Source: Chlorops oryzae (taxonomy: Eukaryota > Arthropoda > Insecta > Diptera > Chloropidae). Taken from it: a stretch of 64,000 nucleotides of DNA. Both the position numbers and the translations under genes were made by a program. Location: assembly GCA_020466095.1 (NCBI GenBank), contig CM035807.1, positions 76,414,004 through 76,478,003 of the forward strand. The letters run 5' to 3'. Numbering within the stretch: the first letter of the stretch is position 1; each line of letters starts with the position of its first letter. The notes below the pieces were generated by a model. The model was not told where the DNA came from. It ran no database searches and worked only from the letters and a program-made list of their open reading frames with translations. This document shows, piece after piece, positions 13,396 to 24,110 of the stretch.

Positions 13396-13762
13396 CCCAG
13401 CGGAAAATTATCTCCTGCATGACAAAGTCACCAATGATGTCATCGATGACATATAGGTGACATTGTCATGCATGACATCTTGGAGGACATGTCATGCAAA
13501 GAAGAGAGTTATCAAAATGGTTTTTATAAATTAACATTTAGAGAGAAAAGAGCAATGCGCTGCTCTCAAATGCTTTTTTCGCCATCGCATCCCCTAGCAT
13601 GACCAGTGACATTTTCTAATCTTCCGGTGATAATGTCACCGCTGAAGTCCCTGTCAGCTCCTGTGTAAATGTCATACAAAGTGTCACCGGAAATAGCATG
13701 CATTCCGGCTCCGAAGTCACTAGGACAACATCGGGGACGTCCGCGGGACATTTCCCGCTGGG
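13396..13762. mobile_element. MITE family B, copy 1 (TGACAT-rich)
   Basis: Imperfect inverted ends CCCAGCGGAAAAT and, reversed from the right, CCCAGCGGGAAATGTCC. The interior is studded with TGACAT/ATGTCA in both orientations and shares an ordered run (TGTCATACAAAGTGTC, then CATGCAT, then GAAGTCAC-like) with the copy at 42.2 kb. An open frame on the minus strand across the right half is a by-product of this repeat, not a gene. Target duplication not evident. Confidence 0.6.
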
Positions 13763-13942
13763 GAATCACATCACACCCACTGAACCAGGCTGAATGATTA
13801 ACTTCCTAATCAAGCGCATAGAAAATCTTGAAAATTGCGAAAAAATTTTACAAATACACTGCTTCTTGGGAAAATTCTATTCCGAATAAAAACATTATAC
13901 AGGTACAAATAGTTAGCTTTGTGTTTCGTATGTTCATAATGG

Positions 13943-14369
13943 CCCTGCAGTAATATGGACTGACCCAAGTGTAGCCGTCGGTCAGTCCTTCATGTTACCA
14001 GTACTAGTCCGCTCATAATTCCACTTCTAATCTAGGTATTCAACTGACCTTTTTAACATGTGCCTGTCCTAGGGGAGGGACTAGTCCGCAAAACGGCTGA
14101 TCATAGGCCAGTTTTTTTGGGTCAATTGTCGTAATTTTGTCTGGTTTTAGGATAGTCAAATGAGGGGAGTCAAATAAACAACAAATTTCTTATATATATT
14201 CTAAGTTGATGAAAGTGCCATTTACAGACTACCCATAAACTAACCCCTTTATTACCGACCGCCGGCTAGCCGAATTCCATGGAGCGAACTGCCATAATTT
14301 AACCGGTAGGGTTTGGACCAGTCAAAAGCCAGTCCTTCTTAGAAAACTGACCGGCTCACTACTGCAGGG
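13943..14369. mobile_element. Possible hAT-like MITE (CCCTGCAGTA ends)
   Basis: CCCTGCAGTAATATGG on the left faces CTACTGCAGGG on the right; the outer 10 bases are an exact inverted match. GGTCAGTCC/GGACCAGTC motifs recur inside. I could not find a convincing 8-bp duplication, so the superfamily is uncertain. Confidence 0.5.
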
Positions 14370-14572
14370 GGGTGTCTCATACATGCACGAGTCTCTTTTT
14401 ATCTTCTTCTTATAATTAGGAACTCTTGTTTCATTTCTGGATACTTTTCAAAAACGCTTTTGCGATGAATGTTGACTTTAAATATGCCCATGGTCATGTT
14501 CCAAAAGCACTCAGTAACTTAATAACTCCTTCTAAATACATATGACTTTTTTTTAGCTAAGACTTTTTACTA

Positions 14573-14959
14573 AGCCTGAAATACACTATAGTGTTTTGTA
14601 CGTAGATAAAAAAGTGTGTAGAAAGTTGAGAATCTACCTTTGTTGTGTACGCTAAAGACCGTCTCTGCAATTCTAATGCTGTAAGGCTGCCGTCGAAATA
14701 TTTAGAGTAGAGCTCTGCTATGTGCTCCACGACTACATACACTGCCAAAGTAATTTTCTCTACTGTAGAGTCGTAGAGAAAACGATGTTCTGCGGTTTAA
14801 ATAGCCATGGAGCACATAGAAGAGCTCTACTCTAAGTATTTCGACGGCAGCTCTACGTGGAGCTGTAGAATTGTAGAGACGGTCTGCACAACAAAGGTAG
14901 ATTCTCTACACTCTATCAAAATTTCCCTACGTAAAAAACTCTATAATGCATTTCAGGCT
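14573..14959. mobile_element. Long-arm foldback MITE
   Basis: Almost the whole 387 bp is one imperfect hairpin. AGCCTGAAATACACTATAG at the left pairs with the reversed right end. Further in, GAATCTACCTTTGTTGTG, GAGCTCTACTC and TATGTGCTCCA each reappear inverted. The apex is near 14.76-14.79 kb. No coding frame and no clear target duplication. Confidence 0.7.
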
Positions 14960-17900
14960 TCATAAGGATTTTATGTTCATAGAAGCTGAAGCCAATAATC
15001 GATAGGAGATTCATGCTCTAACTTCCATTATACCAGCCAATAAAAGCACATATAATTCACCCATGTGATTATTTATACGTACATAAAAACTGTTTTGACT
15101 TCAGAAACATTTCCCAAAAAGTGAAACAGATTCAGATTCAGAAAAAGAAAAAGAAAAATAAAAAAGAATTTGAAATTCCGAAAAATTGCTATTTTTAAAA
15201 CCGTCACATGTCGTTTTCGTTCTCGTATTCGTTTTTCGTAATCGTCTGCAATTTGCAGAATTTCACTCAACGGAAAATGTCACTTTGAGTGCGACAGTCC
15301 AAAAAATAAAAGAAAAGACCGAAAAAGTATCTGCGACTGTCTTCTTCGAATCGCATATGTCGGATGGGTATACACAGTCTGGTCTGAATATATTGAAAGA
15401 AATGTGTGCGTTTGCACTGCAGAAAATCTGGCAGAATTGCATCTTTGCGGATTGCGCTCTTTTGCCGAGTCAATGGACTCTTTCGCAAATGCTTCACAGG
15501 CACATACCATCGAAAATTTGCAGCAGACATTTTGCGATTTCGGATTTTTAAATTTAGAACGTAAAATTGTGATTATTTGATTTGAATTTCTCGTTTCTTT
15601 GAGCATCCGAATTAAGAGCACCTTTCCTCAAGCAAATGGCTTAGAAAAGAAAATAAAAAATAGGAAAAAAAAACTACGCAGTCATTTTGCCCGACAATAC
15701 AAATCGTCTGCGTCGTTTGGCTAGACAGTATGACTTTATTATTTGTTGCGTTACGAAATCGTTTCTTTTTTCCCCCGTCTTTTTGTTATAATAAATACTA
15801 ACAGAGAGAAGCCAGCCACCTTCGTTCGAGATCTCGTATAAATAATTCGAAAATATCACCAAAAGGCAACGAGACTATTTTTCTAATTTAACTAACATTA
15901 ATTAGCGAAGCGCAGATGAGGCCAATTTAGAGTCTTTCTTCTTTTGCGACTTCTTTGTAGTTATGGGTATTAATTTCCGATTTGAATAATTCTTCGCATA
16001 TTTAATTATTTGAAGGGATTAATTATTATTATTTTTTTTTTTGGTATTGAGTCGATTTTTTTTTCTAAGCCAACTTGCTACTGTGTACATTGATCTTCTT
16101 CTTTTGTCTTTTCGGCGCGCATTGTTAAAAAGCGAAACTAAAACGAAATAAATTTACTCAGTTTTTTCATGCTTCGTCAAAACAAAAAGAAAAACAAAAA
16201 CAAAAGATGTTTAAGAGGATTTCTAAATGGCCATTTTGTTGTCTTTTCATTAGGTGAAATATTTACGGACATAATTATTGATATTCAAGCCAAAGACTAA
16301 AGATGTAATTAATGGATGAATGGTATATTTTTAATTATAATAATTATTAAATGAACAGAGTCCAAAGAACAAAAACAAAAGCGGATTCGATGAAGCCAAA
16401 TATTGATCTACGAGTTCCTTTGTGAAATCATTTTTTCGTTTTTGATTTTTCAGTCCTTACACTATATACCGGCGGTATATAGTCAACATAAGATCGTTTT
16501 GAACACGTTTTTTTCATCATTATGTTCACGTGAAAGTTTTCTGTTGCATAATGAAAATCAATCAAAAGTGATTCCAGGAGGCTTAAAATATCTATCTATC
16601 GGATTTCACATTGGATAGATAGATTATTTGTTCAATCCAGATCGAAAATATTAATGTCTGAGTCTGCTGAGGTTCTTTTGAACTTTTAAAAGATTCAATT
16701 GACTCAATTGTACCCTATATAAAGGAGTAAAGCAGAGTCCTTAAACTCCATATGGCTTGGCAACAAAAGCATTACACTCCTTCTCAGAAAATAATCATCG
16801 TAAATATCAACAACAAATTGCTCTTAAAAAAAGCCCTATCGTCACGGATAGAGCATAAAGGAAATTTTCTATGCTCAATGGTACTTCCTACTCATTTTCC
16901 GCTTCTAAAGCCACCTGAAGACTTTCGGAATAAATCAAACACTCGAAACTATTGTCAAAGCCAAGCATAGGAGACGCCCTAACACCTACGAGAATCTAAC
17001 TCCGGCAAGCGTCGAAACAGGCACTAACAAAAACAAAGACAATGAAATATATAAAAACGGGGAAAATAAGCCTATGCCGAGAGCAGCATTTGACGGAAAT
17101 TAATCATCGATTTCAAAAAATGCAACCCGAACAACGTCAAACAATGAAAGACAATGCATTGAGAAAGATAAGAACACGCAACTTGAGTTTGCATGACACC
17201 AACGTAGGAAAGAAAAAAAAAGTTGACAGCAAAACGGATGTCATCTTTCACATGTCAATAGTCAATAGTCAATAGAGAATAGTCAATGGAAATATGGGGG
17301 GAAAAAACATTTGTAAAAATTGAAAAAAAACAGAGAAGCAGGCAAGCTGGAAAACAGTTTCTTTATTCAAATGCAACGCGTTGAAAACATTTTGTAGGCC
17401 ACAATTGTGAGCTTTGAAAAAACCAGCAGCAACAGTTGTCGATCGCCGCGTTCGATCGTTCGATCGTTCGATCGCATGCAATGAGCCAAACGACCACTCA
17501 TGTTGTATGACAAGCCATCATACCACCGTCCTCATCCATGCTCGCCCGTATGTGCACACACAAAGCGCTGGGCGAGTCGAATTGAGTTTCTTGTCAAAAT
17601 TCATGTTTTCCTTCGCGACGCTAAATTACAAATTTACATTGGCTCTTGGATTCGATATTTGCATACATATTTGGTGAGCAAAGCGATGGAAGGAGAAATA
17701 TAAATAACGATTTTTTAAACAAAAGAAATAGAAAAGCAAACGTGCGTGGGTGGCCATTTCTTCATCGTGCTGCGGCTCTCTGTACCAACATACATATGTA
17801 TGTAGCTGCGACTGTGGCTGTTGCTGTTTCTTCTGTCAATGCAATGCAATAATTTATTGACTTTTGTCGCATAAATGATATGCGCGACAAATCTTTGAAT

Positions 17901-18546
17901 ATGTTGACACACTATGATGGAAAAATATTCATATTTAATATTTTTGAAATTTTTAGAACAAAATTATTAATCATGGTTCGTGCCACGAATTAGAGCAGAA
18001 CGAAATTCTAGGCTGAAGCAAATTGATGAACTTTTTCGAAGAAGGAAAATTATCTCAAATGGTTTCTTGGTTTTTTTAAATTTAATTTATAACCGCCATC
18101 CTTTGGGAGATCCAATAGGATATTGAAGGAAGCAAATAGCTTAGGAAGATGAAGTTTCCAATTTCAAAAGATGAAAATAATAGAACTTTTGAGTAACAAT
18201 GAAAATACATGTTTCAAATGATGTCAATAGAATCCAACGATTTTGTCATCCAACATAAGTGACCCCGCACAATGATTTACGCATCCATTTCCAAGTTCAA
18301 GGGGTCCATCATCATGTATAACGACCTCTCTTAAGCTTTATGAAATATTCAGTGCTAATTTCTAAGCCAAAAAAAACCAAACAAAAGTTACGAAACATTC
18401 GCATGGGACATTTTTCGTGTAGGCGTATTTTAATAAATTCCATTCAATTCAATCTGTAAAAGTCGAAAAACAACCTCACCAAAAGCGAAACTAATTGGAA
18501 ATAACCAAGTTAGGTCTGATATAAAAGAATTGATATTTTTGGCCAA
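14960..18546. other. AT-rich stretch, no gene seen
   Basis: A zone at 15.19-15.62 kb is open in three overlapping frames on both strands, but no protein motif or splice structure supports a gene. Also present: a near-perfect 23-bp palindrome at 16461-16483, a GTCAATA tandem at 17254-17287, and a CGATCGTT tandem at about 17452-17475. Confidence 0.45.
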
Positions 18547-18575
18547 TGAGAGAGAAAGAGAGAGAGAGAGAGAGC
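18547..18575. repeat. GA microsatellite
   Basis: Short GA run with one AAAG interruption, just left of a CACTA-like element. Confidence 0.8.
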
Positions 18576-18588
18576 CACCAGCTCATTA

Positions 18589-19442
18589 CACAGTTTCAAA
18601 AAAAAAAGAGCAGAGACGAAATAATGGCTTTTAAAACTAAATTAGGGTCGCTGATCACGAAAATGGCATGTTTTATTTTTTCCAAAGAATAGTTTTTGAA
18701 GCTTGCAAAAGAACGTGATTTTTGGTACTTTACGAGATTATACCAAATAACTCCAAAACGGCTCGTCTTAAACAAAAAACTTTCTGATCAATATGAAAGC
18801 AAAAACCTTCCCCTTTAAGATATATCATTTGTTACAATCGTGTCTTAGATTTTTGAGCTATAGCATTTGAACTTGAAAAAAGTTGACTTTTTTGGGTTTT
18901 TTTTGAATTTTCAAAATTTCATTTTAATCTTTAAGCAAAAAAAAAATTTGTTATTAGAAAACCAAATTTCTTTCAAATCGGTTAAAAATAAAGAAGTTAT
19001 AAAGGTTTTCCAAATTTACTCAAATTTTAGTGCCCTTATATAATATTATGTACAAATTGAATTATTGCTTTCAGTGACGTTGAAGTGGACCGGTTGATTT
19101 TAGTACTGCGACGTCTATGAGTAAATTTGGAAAACCTCTTATAACTTCTTTGTTTTCCAATCGATTTGGAAGAAATTTGGTTTTTTAATAACGTTAAATA
19201 TATGTTTATCATTTTTAGTAACCCAAAAAAAAAAAAAAATTTTATTTAGACTAGCCGTTTTGGAGTTATTTGGCAAAATTTCATTAAGTAACCAAAAAAC
19301 ACGTTTTTTGCCCATATCTCAAAAACTATTCTTTGGGGAAAAAAAAACGGATGCCATTTTCGTGATCAGCGACCCCAATTTAGTCTTAAAACCATCATTT
19401 CGTCTCTGCTCTCGCGAAAGTTTTAAATTCTGTAAACTAGTG
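18589..19442 (+). mobile_element. CACTA-like foldback element, copy 1
   Basis: Ends CACAGTTTC (left, worn) and AACTAGTG (right). Arms of several hundred bases are imperfect inverted repeats: AGAGCAGAGACGAAAT and GGTCGCTGATCACGAAAATG on the left recur reversed on the right. TTA flanks both ends (18586-18588, 19443-19445). A second copy at 28156-28852 has cleaner CACTAGTTTACA tips. A unique centre of about 130 bp (about 19020-19120) separates the arms. No transposase frame. CACTA/EnSpm-like is inferred from CACTA tips and a 3-bp duplication. Confidence 0.75.
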
Positions 19443-20013
19443 TTATTGAAATTGATTTGAATAAAACAACCATCTGTAAAACCATAAAAAAATTAACAAT
19501 CCGCGCCGCAAAATATATGACAAACATGAAAGCGTCTTTTAATAGCTCTAAGCCTTTTATAGGATTTTAATGCTGTTTAATGATCAGAAAATCAATAAAT
19601 AAAATTCAGTTGGCATTAATTTTTTTCAAATTTAGACCTTTCCGGAATTGAAAAGCAGACACGGGACAAAGATTAACATTAGAGAGCAAAACTTTTGACA
19701 GGTTATAAGTGAAACAAGCCTCGAAATTGCCTTAAGCCGGCTCTGCAATTGTCGATAAGCTCAAGGCAGCATTACCAAATGTCATACCAGGAATAAGGCG
19801 CTACTAGTTTGAACTGCAAAAAAAAAAAGACAAGTTCCTTCCTTTGACGGGATGTGCACTAATGTTTAATGAGTGTTTGCCTGCTTAAAACCATTTTTGC
19901 GAAAAATTCTCATGAATTCTTGGCTTTAGTAGAATCTTTATCGGAAGATAATAGGATATAACCTCGATATCGCGAAGGCATGTCTATTTTACATGAGTAG
20001 GTATGTGCTAGTA

Positions 20014-20437
20014 TTGCAACGGATAGTGTAGTATCCGGCCGAATGCTGCTAGGCCGGATAACCGTATATCCGACTGCCAGATATTTGATTTTTTATGTTA
20101 TATGTTTTTTGGATTTAAGGCCATATTCAACGGCATAGCAATGATCCGGGGCGTTGTCGTTTGGTAGAAAAAATGTCGAGCGTTATTTTTTGACACAGCA
20201 CACTTTTAAGTAGTGCTGGTTTCGAGTGGTTGCACCGAAAAAATCTCTGAAAATGGAAATTTTCTGAGAAAATGTTAGCGGAACTGCATCCAGTTTCCTC
20301 CAATCGCTTCATTTTCAAATCCACGTTCATAGTGCAAACGCAATATAGCAAATGTGAGGTATCCGGTATCACGCCGGATACAAAATTTAAGGACGGATAG
20401 GCCGCATACCGGATAGTGGCCGGATATCCGTTGCAAC
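20014..20437. mobile_element. hAT-like MITE (TTGCAACGGATA ends)
   Basis: TTGCAACGGATA on the left faces TATCCGTTGCAA on the right. CTAGTA lies just outside on the left (about 20008-20013) and within two bases outside on the right (about 20439-20445), suggesting a duplicated target. The motif GGCCGGATA and close variants repeats at both ends in both orientations, as binding-site arrays often do. Confidence 0.6.
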
Positions 20438-22062
20438 TCTAGTATGTGCACCAAGAACCGCTTTGGGTACCGGATCAAAGCTGGTAGTTTATCAAAAGCT
20501 ATAGATGCCGTTCCAAGGGATCTCATTGCCATCCTTTTACGATTTTTGATTTTGACGAAATCTCCTAAGGATCCGTTCCGACGTCCGACTCAAATTAGGA
20601 AATATGTCAATGCCGACTTTAAAAGTAAAAACGTTTCGGTATGCATTTCTATCAGGGCCGCGCCCACAATCCCAGTTGAACTTATAGTATTCAACAAGAT
20701 CGCGTCATAAAGCGAATTCCAGTACTCTGAAGTGTTGAGCACGAAGCTTCAAGCTGGTCACATATTTTTATGCGATTAAAGCCTACTCAGTAATCACACA
20801 TTCACCATTCACTCCAAAGTTCATACATATATGTACTCTAAACACACATTTCCACACACACACACGTTCGTTTGAAAATATTATATATGTATGTATAGTA
20901 TGTATTTTTTTTTTATTGTTATGCCATATTCACGTCATTGGAGCGGCATGTTGAACTGGCAAAAGCGATATTTGCGTCCGGCCTTAAATGGTAAACAAAA
21001 CTCATGGTCTGATTCATCGTTCGCGCAGTCATACTGTCTGCCATTGAATTGACTAAATGGGCGATTGTACAAATGACCGATTGAGTAGATACTTATATAA
21101 AATACACTCAAATGTACGAATTTTTCGTGTTTACAGTAGAATGTCTGAATTTGTTGTTGTTTCATTTTTATTATTATTATTTTTTCCCCCTCTGTTCATT
21201 TTCATTTTCTCTTTCAAATCTTTTGGCAATTGTGCCACATTTTCAAAAATGGCAACCAGAATTCTTTATACATACATATATTAGAAGACATTTGATACAC
21301 TCAAGCAAACGAGTCTTCCTTCCATTCGATTTTGTGGCTATGATTTCAAAAAGATTCTTCTGAACAGCAAAAAAAAAGTGGTTTCAGCTATTTTAAAGAA
21401 TCTTCAAATGAATTTTTTTTATAAGGATTTATATTCAATTTGAAGTTTTTAAAGCCTTTTTTTTTAGTTATAAGTACTTATAGTTTTTGTTATTTTTCTC
21501 ATTTATTTTATTAAATTTTTTTTAAAATTAAATTAAATTCTTGGTTCCCCGTTGAAGCTGTTTATCATGGAACTTGATTTCTTCCTTTGAAAAAATATGT
21601 TTTCGCAACGATCTGGAAAGCTGATAAATTCCTTATGCGCTTTTCCACATTTTTTTCTCGCATATTTCAGGCACATTTCAACGTTCCGAACGATAAGAAG
21701 GAGAAGAGATAGAAAATCACGAAAGAGATATGTGCAAGAAACGCTCATAAATATGCCTTCAACATCTTGGAAAATATTTTTCTCAATGCATTTTTTTCCC
21801 TCAAGGGCACGAAAGAAGAAGAAGAAAAATAAAATCGCTTGTTTTCGTGCTTTTTTTTTTTTTTTTTTTTTTGTAGGAAAAAGATGCTGATGCAATGATA
21901 AAAGCGAAGGAGAGCACATGAATAAAAATAAAAATGGCAAAGAATTTTATACTTCGTGTTGTAAACATGGCAGTGCCTTATGGAATAAACTTAAGCCCTG
22001 TAAAGTCTTATGATAAAACTGAATGGGAAGTCTTGGGTGTTTGATACATCCTTTAATACTGC
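20438..22062. other. AT-rich stretch, no gene seen
   Basis: Open frames near 21.53-21.94 kb are low-complexity, Lys- or Phe-rich on opposite strands because of A/T homopolymers. No supportable gene. Confidence 0.45.
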
Positions 22063-22190
22063 CAGTAGCGGAGGGAGGGGAGTTTGAAGGGGGCCCCAAA
22101 GTATAATTTAATTTTTATAAATATCTTTTTATTTAGGACGGAGAGTGGAGGGATTGTCTCCGGGTGCCGAAATGTCTCAGTACGCCACTG
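22063..22190. mobile_element. Possible short hAT MITE
   Basis: CAGTAGCGGA on the left faces TACGCCACTG on the right, resembling the common hAT terminus CAGTGGCGTA. The 8-bp flanks (AATACTGC, CACACCAC) do not match, so the element is either old or miscalled. Confidence 0.35.
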
Positions 22191-22274
22191 CACACCACTC
22201 AAATAAGGGTGCTATGGTCAAACGAGCCTGATAATACAACACCCGACACTGATAAACGATTAGCTATATACATA

Positions 22275-23563
22275 TTAGGTGTAGTAAAAAGAAATCCATT
22301 ATTTTTGCATTAAATTGAGGGCTTTATTTAAGATAGTTAGAATGACCCGATTTAGGTCAAATATGCGCCGTTTTGTTCGATAACTTGTTGCCATTTTAAA
22401 GGTAATTTCATTATGCCTCTCTCATAGAAGCCCTCGTTCCTATTAGCAAAAAATTGAGACAGTCGAATTTCAGAAGCCTCTCTTGAAGCGAATGTTTCAC
22501 CAGCAAAATTGTTCGCCATGGACAGGAACAGATGGTAATCACTTGGTGCCAGGTCCGGACTATAAGGTGGATGCAGAAGAACCTCCCAACCAAACTCCCG
22601 GAGCCTCTGGCGAGTCACTATCGATGTGTGTGGCCTGGCGTTGTCCTGATGGAACACAATTCCTCTCCTATTGGCCAAAGCTGGCCGCTTATGGGCGATT
22701 GCTTCCTTCAGACGGTCCAATTGTTGACAGTAGAGTTCCGAGTTAAGAGTTTTGCCGTATGGGAGCAGCTCATAGTAGATAATTCCCTGCCAATCCCACC
22801 AAACACACAGCAAAACCTTCCTGGCCGTCAATCCTGGCTTGGCCACCGTTTCCGCCGGTTCACCGTGTTTCGACCACGACCGTTTTCGCTTGACGTTGTC
22901 GTAAGTGACCCACTTTTCATCACCAGTCACCAACCGCTTCAGAAATGGGTCGATTTTGTTGCGGTTCAGCAGCGATTCGCAGATGGAAATTCGGTCTATG
23001 AGGTTTTTTTGCGTTAACTCGTGTGGCACCCATACATCGAGCTTCTTTGTGTATCCAGCCTTATTCAAATGGTTCCAAACGGTTTTTTGTGCAATCTTTA
23101 GCTCTTTTGCAATCGAAACAGTGCTAACATGACGGTCGGACTCGATAATTTCCATGATTTTATCGACATTTTCGACAATTGGCCTTCCAGTGCGTGGTGC
23201 ATCCTTGACATCGAAGTTACCGGAACGGAATCGACGAAACCAAAATTTCGCATGATTGGCTGTTACAGTATCAGGTCCATAAACGCTATTCACATTTTCA
23301 GCCGCCTGGCTTGCGTTTTCTCCCTTATCGAAGAAAAAACTGTAAAATGTAGCGAATTTTCTCTTTGCTGATGTCCATCTTTGACAAGCTCTCAAACAAA
23401 ACTGAATCAATCAATCAAAAAAGTGTCAAAAAAGCTTTTTTAGTAGGAACTGTCATCTTTCTAATGCCCCCTAGCGGAACACGATCGGACTTATACAACG
23501 CGAGATGCAGATAAATAACGCCATCTATTGGAAATATAATGGATTTCTTTTTACTACACCTAA
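22275..23563 (-). mobile_element. Mariner transposon, near full length
   Basis: The 1289-bp element has inverted ends starting TTAGGTGTAGTAAAAAGAAA that are identical over 28 bp. A TA target duplication sits on each side (22273-22274, 23564-23565). It carries one transposase frame on the minus strand. Size, TA target and protein all fit a single-gene mariner. The identical ends and long open frame indicate a fairly recent insertion, though the gene has one frameshift. Confidence 0.95.
22352..23378 (-). pseudogene. Mariner transposase, one frameshift
   Basis: This would be the nuclear DDE transposase that binds the inverted ends and moves the element by cut-and-paste into TA sites. A continuous frame ends at 22352 and, read from an upstream ATG at 23410, gives 352 codons. 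In that numbering it shows the helix-turn-helix region with FWFRRF and RTGRP (about 57-77), WVPHEL (127-132), TGDEKW with catalytic Asp164, HQDNARPH with Asp256, and YSPDLAPSDYHLF with Asp291, giving DD34D spacing. The family-like N-terminus, MDISKEKIRYILQF, starts instead at an ATG at 23376-23378 in another frame and joins at the A6/T6 run around 23334-23339. A one-base indel there breaks the gene, and the 352-codon reading replaces the normal first residues with unrelated ones. All three catalytic Asp residues are present. Subfamily not assigned. Open frames on the opposite strand are shadows. Confidence 0.93.
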
Positions 23564-23582
23564 TATGTTTGAATACTGTGTA

Positions 23583-23729
23583 CTCTCTCTCTTTGCGGAC
23601 AACCCTCTTAAGCGGACATTTTTTAGGAAAGCTCTAGTGTTCCTGCTTCTCAAAAAGATTCCTCTTTAGGGGACACCTCTGTTTAGCGGACACATTTTTC
23701 GGTCTCTTAAGTGTCCGCTTAAGGGAGAG
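23583..23729. mobile_element. Short Tigger/pogo-like MITE
   Basis: TA at 23581-23582 and 23730-23731 flank imperfect inverted ends built on CTCTCYCTTWRGCGGAC. The motif GCGGACA or its reverse occurs about four times within 147 bp. This matches the terminal style of Tigger-type elements. Nested within family A copy 3. Confidence 0.6.
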
Positions 23730-24110
23730 TATAATTGTACTTTGCCATGCATTTTTAATCGGAGGCTTAAATCTTAGTTCGAGTTTCAAAATTCACTGGA
23801 GTGTGTCGAAAAATCACATTTTAGAGCAGTTTATGCGGTTGTTGAAACATAGCTAACTAAGTGGTGGATGTGCTTTTAAAAATGGACCGATGAAGCCCGT
23901 TCTATAACCTCCAATATGCCGACCATTTCATCAAGATTGACTCTTAACTCTCTCGATAAAAAACCGGGTTTCAGACAGACAGACAGGCAGACATACATAC
24001 AGACTGAAAGACGGACGGGCATAAGATCTATCACGAATGGTTCTGGGTGCTATAAAGGTACATACGTACAAACGCAATCTACCCTCTACCCAATCTGTCG
24101 GGAATAAAAA

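Larger units (their letters stand above)
22204..24110 (+). repeat. Family A copy 3, split by two insertions
   Basis: The head AAGGGTGCTATGGTC to GATTAGCTATATACA runs up to 22274. It resumes at 23566 with TGTTTGAATACTGTG, matching the uninterrupted GATTAGCTATATAAGTTTG of copy 2 (6.2 kb). The tail carries a CAGACAGACAGACAGGCAGA run near 23.98 kb, GGTTCTGGGTGCTATAAAGG and GTACAAACGCAATCTACC. The gap is a mariner (22275-23563), and a further Tigger-like MITE sits at 23583-23729. The interruption dates both insertions after the repeat. Confidence 0.65.

Noticed and set aside
13566..13769. A 67-codon minus-strand frame of balanced composition.
   Set aside because: It lies entirely in a MITE whose second copy does not keep the frame.
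15186..15621. Overlapping frames of 87-121 codons on both strands.
   Set aside because: No family motif, no splice structure, and three competing frames. Probably chance in a region poor in stops.
21533..21940. A 135-codon minus-strand frame rich in Phe and Lys.
   Set aside because: It is produced by homopolymer tracts (poly-A/T and AAG runs) and is low complexity throughout.
22483..23371. Open frames on the plus strand up to 161 codons across the mariner.
   Set aside because: They are antisense shadows of the transposase and have no motifs.
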